Source of the DNA: UBA2336 sp037443645
GTDB taxonomy: Bacteria > Bacteroidota > Bacteroidia > Cytophagales > Cyclobacteriaceae
Assembly (NCBI GenBank): GCA_037443645.1
Contig: JBBINY010000016.1
Coordinates: 1 to 51,482, forward strand
Reading direction: 5' to 3'
DNA length: 51,482 nucleotides
Shown here: in pieces, positions 1-9,352 of the stretch
Layout: every line of letters starts with the position of its first letter
Position numbering within the stretch: position 1 is the stretch's first letter
Notes under the pieces: generated by a model
The model's input: the letters and a program-made list of their open reading frames with translations, nothing else
Databases searched by the model: none
Told to the model about the DNA's origin: nothing
Made by a program: the position numbers and the translations under genes

Positions 1-702
1 ACCCTTACCCTGAGTGGCCCGGAAATAAGGCGCACGGGCTTTCCGCTTACACAGCAATTGGTAGCCCGTGAAATTACCATAATGAACGGCACCCGGCTGT
101 GTGCTGATTTCGCCTTGCAGTTCGGAGTGGCCATGAACATAGCCGGTGGCACACACCATGCCTTTACCAACAGGGGAGAAGGATTTTGCTTACTCAATGA
201 CATTGCCATTGCAGCAAACTACCTGCTCGAAAAAAAACTTGCCCGTCAAATTCTTGTAGTGGATCTGGATGTGCACCAGGGAAACGGTACTGCACAGATT
301 TTCAGGAACGAGACACGGGTATTTACCTTCAGCATGCATGGGGCAAACAATTACCCGTTGGTAAAAGAAGCATCTGATCTGGATATCGGGTTACCCGATG
401 GAACCGATGATGCGTTCTACCTTAAAACTCTCGACACAAACCTGAAAAATCTGCTGGATAAGCTTGAGCCTGACTTCATCTTTTTCCAATCGGGTGTGGA
501 TATTTTGGAGACCGACACGATTGGTAAACTGGATGTTTCAAGGGCGGGTTGCAGGGAACGTGATCGCATTGTTTTGGAAGCTGCCAAAGTAAACCGCATT
601 CCATTGGTTGCCAGTATGGGTGGGGGATACTCGGCCGATTTCCGGGACATCATTGAAGCACACGCCAATACCTTCAGGCTTGCTCAGGAAATCTTTTTTT
701 GA
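1..702 (+). CDS. Histone deacetylase family protein (5'-truncated by the window edge)
   Basis: The reading frame is open from base 1 and ends with TGA at 700-702, so the true start lies upstream. The protein belongs to the arginase/deacetylase fold family (HDAC, acetylpolyamine and acetoin-utilisation AcuC proteins), zinc amidohydrolases that remove acetyl groups from lysine or polyamines. Signature pieces are GGTHHA (the paired active-site histidines), FCLLNDIAIAA, the zinc-binding DLDVHQGNGTA, FSMHG, FQSGVDILETD with a second zinc aspartate, and a late SMGGGYS with the glycine-rich loop. Only the N-terminal part with the first substrate-binding loop is missing. The substrate cannot be told from the sequence. 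It converges on the beta-lactamase-fold gene 41 bp downstream, and I see no clear terminator between them. Confidence 0.9.
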   Translation, partial: TLTLSGPEIRRTGFPLTQQLVAREITIMNGTRLCADFALQFGVAMNIAGGTHHAFTNRGEGFCLLNDIAIAANYLLEKKLARQILVVDLDVHQGNGTAQIFRNETRVFTFSMHGANNYPLVKEASDLDIGLPDGTDDAFYLKTLDTNLKNLLDKLEPDFIFFQSGVDILETDTIGKLDVSRAGCRERDRIVLEAAKVNRIPLVASMGGGYSADFRDIIEAHANTFRLAQEIFF

Positions 703-743
703 GCCAGGCTTAGTTTTGTTTTACCGGGTTTATAACGGCCGGG

Positions 744-1913
744 CTATTCACTCAGCAAAACCTCAAAAAACTTATCCAATACAGGCTCAGCTTTTTTAAA
801 GATCGGGCTATCCGTTACCGTGCCAAGGTTAATCGCTATAAACAGGTAAATATTCTGGTCCGGAAAGTAGTAGAGGTTACAGCCCGACCCTAGCCCACCA
901 CCACTGTGGCCGTATGCGGTCTGGTTATTAAATGTGGCGTAATCAAGACCTAACCCATATGTTGGTTTACCGTTTTTATCGTTTACCCAGGTCTTCATCA
1001 ATTCCAGTGTTTCCTGCGAGAGTATATTTCCCTCCATCAAGCCTTTCAGAAAAAGTACCGCATCGCCCGGTGTGGCTACAATACCATCGTCACCAACCAA
1101 AGAGGCTACATTGGTTTGTTGCATGCGTGAAACATTTTCAACAATTGAATTACTGTAGCGATCCCAATATGTGTTTACCAACAAGGGATAGGTCAGATAA
1201 CCAGCTTCGTTCCGATAGAAAGTTTCCGTTAAGCCAAGCGGGTCGAAAATTTCATTAGTCATGTACCGGGCATGATTGCCCGTAATCGAATCCGCCATTA
1301 ATGCCAATAGCAGGTAATTGGTATTGCAATAGGAATACCTGGTGCCGGGGACAAAGTTTAAGGGTTTGCCCTGAATAAACCGGAGGTATTCTTCACTACT
1401 AAAGAAATAATCGGGGTGTGACAGAAGTTTGGAAACATAGGCTGGCTGAAAGTTGTATTCCGGTATTCCTGAAGTATGATTCAGCAACATGTAAACCGTT
1501 ACATTTTTAATATTCGGCAAGTATTTAAGGTATTTGGCCGGCAAATACTGCTCAATCGGTGCATGTAAATCGATACTACCTTGTTCATATAATTTTAATA
1601 TGACGACAGCCATATAAGTCTTGGATACGCTTTGCATGTATTGTAACTGGCATACTTCCATAGGTGTTTGCGATTCTATTTTTGAATAGCCGGCAGAAGC
1701 AGACCACCACTCTTCATTAGAATAGATTGCCACAGCAACACCGGGCACACCCTTTTTAATCAATTCATTCAGCACCTGTTGTAATTCTTCTGCTTTGGAA
1801 TATGTGGAGTTAATCGGATTAATGAGGCTACAAGTCGCCACTTCAGTATCCTGGGCGTAGTCGTTGCACGCGATTAGAAACAAGGATATGATCAAGAGCA
1901 TAATTTTTTTCAT
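744..1913 (-). CDS. Serine hydrolase, beta-lactamase (class C / esterase) fold, lipoprotein
   Basis: A 389-residue member of the beta-lactamase-related serine hydrolase family, which includes class C beta-lactamases, D-aminopeptidases and esterases. The active-site serine lies in an SxxK motif (S95-V-S-K98), the second motif is Y195-C-N197, and the third motif appears as HSGGG near residue 337. The N-terminus is a lipoprotein signal with the lipobox LIAC (Cys16), so it is probably anchored in the envelope. It begins with ATG at 1913. The family is broad and sequence alone does not tell whether it acts on peptidoglycan-like peptides, esters or beta-lactams, so it should not be called a resistance gene. 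Immediately upstream lies a fragment of another gene, which suggests local rearrangement. Confidence 0.88.
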   Translation of the reverse strand: MKKIMLLIISLFLIACNDYAQDTEVATCSLINPINSTYSKAEELQQVLNELIKKGVPGVAVAIYSNEEWWSASAGYSKIESQTPMEVCQLQYMQSVSKTYMAVVILKLYEQGSIDLHAPIEQYLPAKYLKYLPNIKNVTVYMLLNHTSGIPEYNFQPAYVSKLLSHPDYFFSSEEYLRFIQGKPLNFVPGTRYSYCNTNYLLLALMADSITGNHARYMTNEIFDPLGLTETFYRNEAGYLTYPLLVNTYWDRYSNSIVENVSRMQQTNVASLVGDDGIVATPGDAVLFLKGLMEGNILSQETLELMKTWVNDKNGKPTYGLGLDYATFNNQTAYGHSGGGLGSGCNLYYFPDQNIYLFIAINLGTVTDSPIFKKAEPVLDKFFEVLLSE

Positions 1914-1916
1914 GGT

Positions 1917-2126
1917 TCAATTATTTTTAAAATGAATTCGTGACCCTACCTGGATAAGCGTTTCGGGCACCAATGGCACGCTCGAATTATACCCGCTCAC
2001 CAATAAAAACTGGTAACTGATGAAGGGTGAAATTCCGGCTTTTGTTTCGAGTGTTTGATAACCCACCGAAATCCCCAGCGGTACCACCAACATCCCTTTT
2101 ATATAACTGCGGGTCAGGCACTTAGC
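1917..2126 (-). pseudogene. Remnant: C-terminal end of an outer-membrane beta-barrel protein
   Basis: An open minus-strand frame runs from a stop at 2127-2129 to TGA at 1917-1919, with an internal ATG at 2093. The translation (LGISVGYQTLETKAGISPF, then ending GSRIHF plus three residues) has alternating polar and hydrophobic residues and a terminal aromatic strand, as at the C-terminus of outer-membrane barrels. No signal peptide or N-terminal part exists upstream. The 59-codon ATG version is too short to be a barrel alone. It ends 4 bp before the start of the beta-lactamase-fold gene. I read it as the tail of a deleted gene; the parent family is not identified. Confidence 0.45.
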
Positions 2127-2179
2127 CTAGCAATAGTTATATAATTTATATTATGTTAAATACATTTAGCCAGTTCTTT

Positions 2180-3340
2180 CTATTCCTTATGCCGGAAGTA
2201 AAAGGTAAAGAGCACCAGCAGGGTCCGTATTAGTACATAGCTCCCCCATTGCGTCAGCCGCTGCAACACCTTAAACCGCTGGTTCGTTTCTTCGCTCGTC
2301 ATCAGCCTGCAGTCATTCACCATAATTTTCACCAACCGGGTTTCAACTTCAGCAGCAAAAGCATGATCAAACACATCCAGATTAAGCTCCACACTGGCCT
2401 TTTCACTGATCTCATTCACGTTATACGAGCCGATAGTCACCCATTTCCGGTCGTAGGTAGAGATTTTGGCGTGCAGCACGTTGCGGTTGTACTCATAAAT
2501 CTCCACCCCTAACCGGAACAGCCACCGGTACATGTAACGCTCCGCCAGCTTGGCCATCATCACATCGGAAACACCCGCAACAATTACCCGGATGCGCACC
2601 CCGCGCCTGATGGCCCTTGCCATGTGCCGCATAATCTGCCGTCCGGGAATAAAATAGCTGGACATGATGATGACCTGGTGCTTGGACTGATCAAGCATTT
2701 CGAGGTAGCTGCGGGTAATCTCCCGCTTTCCGCGAACCCAATCATTGACACGTACCCGCACGGGACAAACTTCGGTGGGCAAGTCGTAAGGCGGTGCCGG
2801 TTCAATGATAATTCCTTTTAACCTCCAGGGCGATAACGATCTCGATACGCTGATGTTATATAATGCTGTACAAACCTCTCCTTCGGTTAGCACAGCCCAA
2901 TCCAGCCAGGCCCGGTATTCAGCAATGTCGTTGTACCGGTCGCTGATGTTGAGCCCCCCTACCAATCCAAAGCGGCCGTCAACTACGGTAACCTTGTGGT
3001 GGAGCCTCCGGCCAAAATAGAAGTATCGGCTCTTGAACAGTGGCTCAAAAAAACGGAAGTGTACCCCCGCGGACTCCAGCGTGGTCCTGAATTCATCGGG
3101 CAACTGTTGTGAGGCATATCCATCCACAAGCAAATGGACATAAACGCCCCGTTGTGCCGCCCGAACCAGGGCTCTGGCAATGCGCTTCCCGGTGGAATCG
3201 GCTTCATAAATGTAGGTTTGCAGGTACACCGAATGCTGTGCCCGGTCGATCAGCTCTTCCAGTAGGGTAAAGTAAGCAGCTCCTCCCCGGATGAGTTGAA
3301 CCGTGTTGTTGGAATAATACGCTGAATTGGGGTCGTACAT
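2180..3340 (-). CDS. Cardiolipin synthase-like phospholipase D family protein
   Basis: A 386-residue protein with two HKD phospholipase D motifs: H114-x-K116-x4-D121 followed by GLVGGLN, and H290-x-K292-x4-D297 followed by IGSYNVNE. This two-domain layout and the length match bacterial ClsB/ClsC-type cardiolipin synthases, which join two phosphatidylglycerols or transfer a phosphatidyl group. Unlike ClsA it has no N-terminal membrane hairpin. Instead it ends in one hydrophobic stretch (about residues 368-382) before a basic tail, which may hold it to the inner membrane. The ATG at 3340 lies 28 bp after the stop of the upstream glycosidase/FGE fusion gene, so it could be the last gene of that transcript. 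A near-consensus -7 box (TACTTTTA) just upstream suggests it may also have its own promoter. Confidence 0.85.
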   Translation of the reverse strand: MYDPNSAYYSNNTVQLIRGGAAYFTLLEELIDRAQHSVYLQTYIYEADSTGKRIARALVRAAQRGVYVHLLVDGYASQQLPDEFRTTLESAGVHFRFFEPLFKSRYFYFGRRLHHKVTVVDGRFGLVGGLNISDRYNDIAEYRAWLDWAVLTEGEVCTALYNISVSRSLSPWRLKGIIIEPAPPYDLPTEVCPVRVRVNDWVRGKREITRSYLEMLDQSKHQVIIMSSYFIPGRQIMRHMARAIRRGVRIRVIVAGVSDVMMAKLAERYMYRWLFRLGVEIYEYNRNVLHAKISTYDRKWVTIGSYNVNEISEKASVELNLDVFDHAFAAEVETRLVKIMVNDCRLMTSEETNQRFKVLQRLTQWGSYVLIRTLLVLFTFYFRHKE

Positions 3341-3368
3341 GCCGGCTCAGGTTAAAAGTAAACGCTTG

Positions 3369-6185
3369 TTAATCACGCACACAGCGAAAGCCCACTGTTG
3401 CATTACGCTCAAACCCCTGAGAAACCCTGAGCAGGGCTTGCCGGTAGTGCAGTTCGCGCGGACCGCCCTGCACATACCACCAGCTTGATGAAGGCTTGAA
3501 GTAGCTGCCTCCCTTCATGATAATATACCGGTAACTGCCGCTTTCATACATGTCGTTGGTCAGTTGCCAGACACACCCTGAAAGGTCGAGTAAGCCATGT
3601 GGGTTGGCTCCGCGCGAATATTTGCCCACAGCGTATAATTTTCCATCACCGAGGTTGGCATTACGCGGGTTAATTCCTTCTATGGCCGAAACCGTGAGTG
3701 TTTCAGTAACATATTGGCTGGTACGCTTTACCGGTTTGGTCTGTCTCCAGGGCCACTCGTTGCCTTTCTCTGTTTGCGCTGCATACTGCCATTCCAATTC
3801 GGTAGGCAGGCGCTTGCCCGCCCATGCCGCAAAGGCCTGAGCATCTTCATACGAAACATGCACTACGGGAAAGTTTTCTTCACCAGGCGGTATGTTCCCG
3901 TTGTTCCAATGCTTCAAAAAATTAATGGTATCGGCTGGGCGATACCCTGTCGCGCGAAGAAACTCCCTGAACTGTATGTTGGTTACCGGCACACGATCCA
4001 TCCAAAATGCTTTCATGGAGTATTCTTCCCCAACTCCTTCTTCCGGGTAAGGGATAAAGGCATCACCCTGTGTGGTCTTAAACCTGAATTTCCCTGCGGG
4101 TATCCTCACCATGTTCAACGGCTTGTCGGGCAAGGAAGCAGTGGCCTGAACTTTAGTAATGAGCCGGGGTGTTCCAGGTTTAATAAGGATAATGCGCTCA
4201 TCGGCCAGTTCATCCCCATCAAACAATTGAATAACTACCTTACCCTCATACCGGCCGATATAGTCGGGCAGGAACAGTTCATGTTTTGTTCGCGTTAGCG
4301 AGTGGTATTCCTTGCCATAAGCCGGGCTGCCTGCCCATAACCGTATTTCCGTTCCTTTACCGGCCTCAATGCTGAGGTAGTTATTGCGAAGCGAAACACG
4401 CAATTGTTGAGGTAATTTTGCAATACAACCCACCGCACCTTCATTGTTGGTGCCCAGTTCGTAACTATTAAATGCTTCAAGCTTTGCCTGAGCATATAAT
4501 TTATTCCTGAATGCCACCGGAATAATTTCTTCATGGTGCCATAGGTCAACATAGTGGTAGTTAGCCTCCTGGTCCATTTCAAACAAAGCACCTTTATACC
4601 CTTCGGGCTTCAGACTAAAAATGGTGAAGATGGTTTTCTTGGGACGGAAAACAGAGTATATGCTGATGTCGCGGGCAGGCCAGGCATTAACCCAAAGGCT
4701 GTCGCGCAGTGTTGGCACCAGCGGTGTCCAATCGGAAGACGTGAATGCTGAATTATTTTCGCGCAAAATGCGTGTGGTGCGACCAAGGAAGCGGTATTGA
4801 TCTTCTTCCCACTCCGGATGGCCGGGGGCAAACTGGTTGATTTCCGTTCCATATCCGTTGAAGAAGGCTACTGCGTATTCACGCAACACAGGCTCCTTGA
4901 AAACTTCCGTTACCCGAAAGATGGAAAAGTCGGGGCGGATCAGCTTGTTGAGGTTGAGCATGGGCGGATAGTACAGCGCATTATGCACCCTGCCTGAAAC
5001 AATTCCGGGCATATCTTTGGGTACTGCCATTCCTTCGCTGTACATGATCACACCTAGCTTCACGGCATCGGCCGCAGCCTGCAATTCTTTGCTTGACTCC
5101 CCTTTTGTGTCCAGCACCACACCATCGGCTGACGTTTCCCGTATTAAATTTGCCAAACTCTGAAGGTGCCCTTCATTTCGTGTACTCTCATCCCAGGGAT
5201 TATAGGCAATGAAAAATTTCGTTCCGTTTGAACGGAGAGAATCGGCAAGTTCCCGAAGTTTCACCAACCCGCCCGGCAAATCGCGATACATATCAAACTG
5301 ATTTCGCTGATCGAGTCCCAATGTTGGCCAGGTGGGCCACAGGCAGATTACATCGTCACCCCCATAAAGTTTCTTACCTCGTTCCTGAAAAGCTTTCCAG
5401 TTAAAACTATTCGTGTTGTTGTCGTAGTAATCTTTATCCCACGCCATCATTAAATGCATGATGTATGCCTTTTTTATCCACTGAAGATCAGGTCGTTGAT
5501 ATAGTTCACCATCAAATGAATTGAGGTCATACAAATACCTCCGCTGAAATACCTCCCGGAGTCCCTCCTGCCAGTTGCCTTTATAGAGGTCAGCATAAAA
5601 ATGATAGCTAACCGCTCCTCCCGGGGCTATTACGGTTTCGAAACGCTTGCGCGTTGCCTTTACAAAACTATCCGGATCGCGCCTTGCCAATCCAAAGAGT
5701 CGGAATTCATCATCGAGCGCAACGGCAGCATAGCCCAGGTTCCAGGCATTGTCAGGCACGATTACATTTACCGGAATTCGCCCCGGAAGGAAAAGGTGGG
5801 TGCGCGATAACGGATGAGATCCTACTCCGGTTATGAACGCCTCCTTTTTGTCTTTCCCGAAAGGGAGCACGTTGCTGAGCACCAGTGTGTCGGTGGTTGT
5901 ATTGGTAAACGTTACGCGGCATTGAAAACCCAAGTCACCGTAGGTTACATGGCTTAATGAAACGGTTAGGCGGCTTGCCTCACCGGAGCGGTGACTTCTG
6001 CCATTAACTGTAAACTCAACGAAGGGCGTTTCGAACTTCCAGATTCTGCCGGATGCCGAGCAGCCTGTTGCTCTTCCTTCGGTTACGCTTAACGCGGTGA
6101 GGGATGCATTCTGGGCAAGGCACACTATCCATGCTGAGTGAAAAGCAAGGGTGAGTGCCGGAACACGCAGCAGTGCACACTTCAT
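3369..6185 (-). CDS. Glycosidase-like protein fused to a C-terminal FGE/SUMF1-type domain
   Basis: A 938-residue protein with a probable signal peptide (about residues 1-24, cleavage near CLAQ-N). Residues about 25-210 look like an N-terminal beta-sandwich. Residues about 230-480 look like a TIM-barrel of the GH36-like/DUF6259 kind, with VICLWPTWPTLG, a DGVVLDTKG strand end (candidate Asp) and VIMYSEGMA (candidate Glu). After a beta-rich stretch, residues about 689-938 form a formylglycine-generating-enzyme-like domain (MVRIPAGKF, VTNIQFREFL, RLPTELEWQYA, GLLDLSG, MKGGSY, VGFRCVRD). The usual GNVWEW signature is GCVWQL and the paired catalytic cysteines of true FGE are missing, so this domain is probably not a sulfatase activator. 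The start overlaps the stop of the mutarotase gene (ATGA), which places it in the GH127 operon. The exact sugar target is unknown. Confidence 0.72.
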   Translation of the reverse strand: MKCALLRVPALTLAFHSAWIVCLAQNASLTALSVTEGRATGCSASGRIWKFETPFVEFTVNGRSHRSGEASRLTVSLSHVTYGDLGFQCRVTFTNTTTDTLVLSNVLPFGKDKKEAFITGVGSHPLSRTHLFLPGRIPVNVIVPDNAWNLGYAAVALDDEFRLFGLARRDPDSFVKATRKRFETVIAPGGAVSYHFYADLYKGNWQEGLREVFQRRYLYDLNSFDGELYQRPDLQWIKKAYIMHLMMAWDKDYYDNNTNSFNWKAFQERGKKLYGGDDVICLWPTWPTLGLDQRNQFDMYRDLPGGLVKLRELADSLRSNGTKFFIAYNPWDESTRNEGHLQSLANLIRETSADGVVLDTKGESSKELQAAADAVKLGVIMYSEGMAVPKDMPGIVSGRVHNALYYPPMLNLNKLIRPDFSIFRVTEVFKEPVLREYAVAFFNGYGTEINQFAPGHPEWEEDQYRFLGRTTRILRENNSAFTSSDWTPLVPTLRDSLWVNAWPARDISIYSVFRPKKTIFTIFSLKPEGYKGALFEMDQEANYHYVDLWHHEEIIPVAFRNKLYAQAKLEAFNSYELGTNNEGAVGCIAKLPQQLRVSLRNNYLSIEAGKGTEIRLWAGSPAYGKEYHSLTRTKHELFLPDYIGRYEGKVVIQLFDGDELADERIILIKPGTPRLITKVQATASLPDKPLNMVRIPAGKFRFKTTQGDAFIPYPEEGVGEEYSMKAFWMDRVPVTNIQFREFLRATGYRPADTINFLKHWNNGNIPPGEENFPVVHVSYEDAQAFAAWAGKRLPTELEWQYAAQTEKGNEWPWRQTKPVKRTSQYVTETLTVSAIEGINPRNANLGDGKLYAVGKYSRGANPHGLLDLSGCVWQLTNDMYESGSYRYIIMKGGSYFKPSSSWWYVQGGPRELHYRQALLRVSQGFERNATVGFRCVRD

Positions 6186-7306
6186 CGCGCAGAGAACTTG
6201 TACAAACTGGTGTGCCTGTATACTTCGCCAGGCATTAAAATCGTATTCGGAAACTCAGGCCGGTTGGGTGAATCCGGAAAATGCTGCGGTTCGAGGCACA
6301 CCCCCGCATGCTTTACATAAACCTGCCCTCCCCTTCCGGTAAGGGTGCCGTCCAGAAAGTTGCCTGAATAAAACTGAATACCAGGCTGTGTTGTAAATAA
6401 CGTAAGTGCCCTTCCGCTATGCGGATCGTACAGATCGGCAGCCAACACAGGCGATTGCTCCGAGGGCATGATCACATAGTTGTGATCGTACCCACCCGGA
6501 ACCCGGTCTATGTCCTCACCAATCCGTTTGGGTTTAATAAAATTGAAAGGCGACTGCGGCATAACGGAGTTTTCAAACTTGCCGGTGGGTATTAACTGGT
6601 TGTTTACGGCCGTAAACTTTTCAGCTTGAATGGTTAATTCATGATCAAGGATGGTGGGGCTGGCCCCTGCGGAGAGATTGAAATAAGAATGGTTGGTGAG
6701 GTTTACCGGTGTGGGCTTATCCGTTTCGGCAGCGTACTCTAACACCAATGTATTCTTCGAAGTGAGGGTCATCACAATCTGAACGTTCAGGTTACCCGGG
6801 TATCCTTCCTCACCGTCAGGACTACGATAGGTTAACTGCAAACTGCTGTCGGATAAAACCTGAACTTGCCAAAACACCTTATCGAACCCTCGCAGGCCTC
6901 CATGCAGCGTATGCCCGTTGTTGTTGGCATTGAGCGAATAGGGTTGACCATTCAGTGTGAATTGTGCGTTGGCAATCCGGTTGGCATAACGCCCGATCAT
7001 GCAACCGAAGTACGGATTGCCGGAGCCCAGGTAGCCTTGCAGGGAATCAAAGCCCAACACCACATTACCAAAGATTCCATTTATATCTGGCACCATCAGG
7101 TCGGTAATGGTACCACCATAGTTTAACACCTTAACCATAATGCCTGCAGCATTGCGTATGGTGTATTGCACAACCTCCTTGTTCTTGATCATACCATACT
7201 TGCTTTCGGTTATGGATTTTTCACGGACTGTACGTTCATGCGAGCATGACCACAACAAAACACCGGTCATAAGCCAACAAAATTTATAAACGCCAGCTTT
7301 GTTCAT
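6182..7306 (-). CDS. Aldose 1-epimerase (galactose mutarotase family), lipoprotein
   Basis: A 374-residue enzyme of the galactose mutarotase family, which interconverts alpha and beta anomers of free aldoses. Typical landmarks are LNYGGTITDLMVPD, GRYANRI, the substrate-binding histidine in GHTLHGG, the second histidine in LTNHSYFNL, GYDHNYV, and the catalytic glutamate in VCLEPQHFPD near the C-terminus. The N-terminus carries a lipobox-like LLWSC, so the enzyme is probably an envelope lipoprotein. It starts with ATG 6 bp after the GH127 gene and overlaps the downstream glycosidase-like gene by 4 bp. A mutarotase released with a retaining arabinofuranosidase fits the need to equilibrate the freed sugar. 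Confidence 0.92.
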   Translation of the reverse strand: MNKAGVYKFCWLMTGVLLWSCSHERTVREKSITESKYGMIKNKEVVQYTIRNAAGIMVKVLNYGGTITDLMVPDINGIFGNVVLGFDSLQGYLGSGNPYFGCMIGRYANRIANAQFTLNGQPYSLNANNNGHTLHGGLRGFDKVFWQVQVLSDSSLQLTYRSPDGEEGYPGNLNVQIVMTLTSKNTLVLEYAAETDKPTPVNLTNHSYFNLSAGASPTILDHELTIQAEKFTAVNNQLIPTGKFENSVMPQSPFNFIKPKRIGEDIDRVPGGYDHNYVIMPSEQSPVLAADLYDPHSGRALTLFTTQPGIQFYSGNFLDGTLTGRGGQVYVKHAGVCLEPQHFPDSPNRPEFPNTILMPGEVYRHTSLYKFSAR

Positions 7307-7312
7307 AGGTGG

Positions 7313-9265
7313 TCAGTTATCGGCATTAATTCGCAGTTCTTTCACTTTCGTAGGCAGCCAAACCTGCATTTCGTTCGGCCCCCTGTTACTCCAGGCAAAG
7401 TACGGAATGGCAATAATGGTTCGGGTAACCGGATTCACTTCTGCTCCGGATGCTCCACCGGTCAACCCGGTTGTACTGAATTGAATTACCGTTACACCGC
7501 CCAACAGATCCTTCTGAAAGGTGGTCTGGTAATTCGTGTTTGCATTCATGATAAAATCCCAGGCACGTCCGTTGTTGTCTGCACCTTCCACACAGTAGAG
7601 CAAGGGCCCGCGCTGCAGGGCGATGCGGTCGTGATTTTGTTTTACTTCGGGGTGTGCTGCGATCTCGTTCACTTCCATCGGCAGGAGCACCTCAACCACA
7701 TCACCCTTCTGCCACGTCCGGCTAATCACGAGGTACCCGTTTTGCTCCACCCATTTCACTTCCTTTCCATTCAGTTTTACTGCCAGAGTTTGTGCATTGA
7801 AGTTTTTGAAGCGATAAAGTTCCCCGGGAACGGGTTGGCCTTTGCTCCATCCGGGAATCCGTACGTGTAAATCGTATTTCAATTTTTGTTTGGGATCCAT
7901 ACTGATTTTTACGGCTCCGTCCCACGGGTAATTTGTTTGTATGGAAACAGGTATTGTATTTTTTCCGAGACTCACCTGTGCCTGGTTTCCGATAAAAAGA
8001 TTAACCCACAATCCATCCGGTGAAGTTGCATAAATATAATCCCCCACAGAAGCGGTGAGGCGTGCAATATTAGCCGGGCAGCAGGCTGTACCGAACCACT
8101 CTCTCCGGGCATGTGTACCAAACGAAGCGAGCGGGTTGCCGTAAAAAAAACGGTCACCGCTTAATGATAAGCCTGCCAAAGCTCCGTTATAGAGGCTTCT
8201 TTCAAGTACGTCAATAAATCGGGCATCGCGTGTGAGCCGGTTCATGCGCTGGTTCCAGAACACCATGCCCACCGATGCGCACGTTTCACAATAGGCCTGT
8301 AGATTAGGCAGGTCATAATCAATTGAAAACCCTTCGTTGCGACCACTGGAACCAATACCTCCCGTGATGTACAGGTTTCGGTATACAACATCCTCCCACA
8401 CGGCATTCATGGCGTTAGCATATTGTTGATTACCCGTTACCGAGGCCACATCGGCTGCACCGGTGTATTGGTACATGGCACGGACGGCATGACCGGTGAT
8501 TTCAGTTTGTTCGGTAACTGGTTTCAGGTCTTGCCAGTAATCCGGAGTAATCCAATTGCTACCGTAAGTATAGTATCCCTTACCCCGTTGGCCGAGGTAC
8601 CATTCAGCCAGCTTCAGGTAGCGGTCATTCTTTGTGACGTGATAGAGTTTGATCAATGCCAGTTCAATTTCCTGGTGACCACTGAACCAGGGCTTATTGC
8701 CAAGCCGGAAAGTTGAGTCAATGTGGTTGGCAAACCGCATGGCTGTGTTCAGCAAGTTGGCTTTGCCTGTGGTATTGTAATAGGCAACAGCGGCCTCAAT
8801 CAGGTGGCCTGCGCAATAATCTTCATGCTTTTCAATGTCAGTCCAGCGTTTCGAGATATCACCAAGTTGGTACCAGGTATTTAAGTAGCCATCGGGCATC
8901 TGGGCTTTTGAAACAACATCAATCCACCGGTCAGCGCGTTGCTCCAGGTCACGATCAGGAAAATTTTTAAGTGAGTATGCTATTGCTTCAAGTGCTTTAT
9001 AAACATCGCTGTCATCGTAATATATGCCTTCGTGCCGCTCGCCCTGGTTCCTTACTATTTTTTCAAAATTACGGATGCGGGGTGTTTTGATTTCAGTTTG
9101 TAGTACGCAGGCTTCAAGTGTTTTAGTAGCTACGGTCTGCATCCTGGGTTTCCAAAAACTGTCTGTAATGATAACTGATGAGAAACTTACAGGTTGAAGG
9201 GGACCTTGCTGGGCAAAAACTGGCACGGTTACCGTAGCCATCAGAACGAGGAGCAGTTTCTTCAC
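7313..9265 (-). CDS. GH127-family beta-L-arabinofuranosidase-like glycoside hydrolase
   Basis: A 650-residue protein of the former DUF1680 family (GH127), whose characterised members are retaining beta-L-arabinofuranosidases that use a zinc-bound cysteine nucleophile. The zinc ligands are present: E327 and C329 in the CETCAS motif, and C395 and C396 in TACCPAN, with C395 at the nucleophile position. E311 falls at the conserved general acid/base spacing, 16 residues before E327. A signal peptide with cleavage near VFAQ-Q predicts export. The start is GTG at 9265. It heads a three-gene operon with the mutarotase (6-bp gap) and the glycosidase/FGE fusion. Together these suggest breakdown of arabinofuranose-containing plant glycans or glycoproteins. 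Related families GH137/142/146 act on similar linkages, so the exact bond is unproven. Confidence 0.9.
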   Translation of the reverse strand: MKKLLLVLMATVTVPVFAQQGPLQPVSFSSVIITDSFWKPRMQTVATKTLEACVLQTEIKTPRIRNFEKIVRNQGERHEGIYYDDSDVYKALEAIAYSLKNFPDRDLEQRADRWIDVVSKAQMPDGYLNTWYQLGDISKRWTDIEKHEDYCAGHLIEAAVAYYNTTGKANLLNTAMRFANHIDSTFRLGNKPWFSGHQEIELALIKLYHVTKNDRYLKLAEWYLGQRGKGYYTYGSNWITPDYWQDLKPVTEQTEITGHAVRAMYQYTGAADVASVTGNQQYANAMNAVWEDVVYRNLYITGGIGSSGRNEGFSIDYDLPNLQAYCETCASVGMVFWNQRMNRLTRDARFIDVLERSLYNGALAGLSLSGDRFFYGNPLASFGTHARREWFGTACCPANIARLTASVGDYIYATSPDGLWVNLFIGNQAQVSLGKNTIPVSIQTNYPWDGAVKISMDPKQKLKYDLHVRIPGWSKGQPVPGELYRFKNFNAQTLAVKLNGKEVKWVEQNGYLVISRTWQKGDVVEVLLPMEVNEIAAHPEVKQNHDRIALQRGPLLYCVEGADNNGRAWDFIMNANTNYQTTFQKDLLGGVTVIQFSTTGLTGGASGAEVNPVTRTIIAIPYFAWSNRGPNEMQVWLPTKVKELRINADN

Positions 9266-9296
9266 ATTCAGTTTATTGATGAACTAAATTCAAAAT

Positions 9297-9332
9297 AAAA
9301 AGCCGGAATGAAAAGATTCATCCCGGCTTTTT
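9297..9332. terminator. Bidirectional Rho-independent terminator
   Basis: A 16-bp inverted repeat (left arm 9297-9312, right arm 9317-9332) with a 4-base loop and one or two mismatched pairs. The stem is G+C-rich (GCCGGAATG / CATCCCGGC), with A-runs on the left and T-runs on the right, so it can terminate in either direction. It lies after the stop of the TPR gene and before the GH127 start, and separates the gyrA-TPR transcript from the carbohydrate operon. Confidence 0.8.
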
Positions 9333-9352
9333 ATCCGATTGTTTTTAAACGC

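Noticed and set aside
744..1913. The beta-lactamase-fold gene as an antibiotic resistance gene
   Set aside because: The family is mostly esterases and peptidases; SxxK and YxN motifs alone do not show beta-lactam hydrolysis.
3714..4298. A 194-residue plus-strand open frame
   Set aside because: Antisense to the glycosidase/FGE fusion gene; no conserved motif, low-complexity cysteine- and leucine-rich translation.
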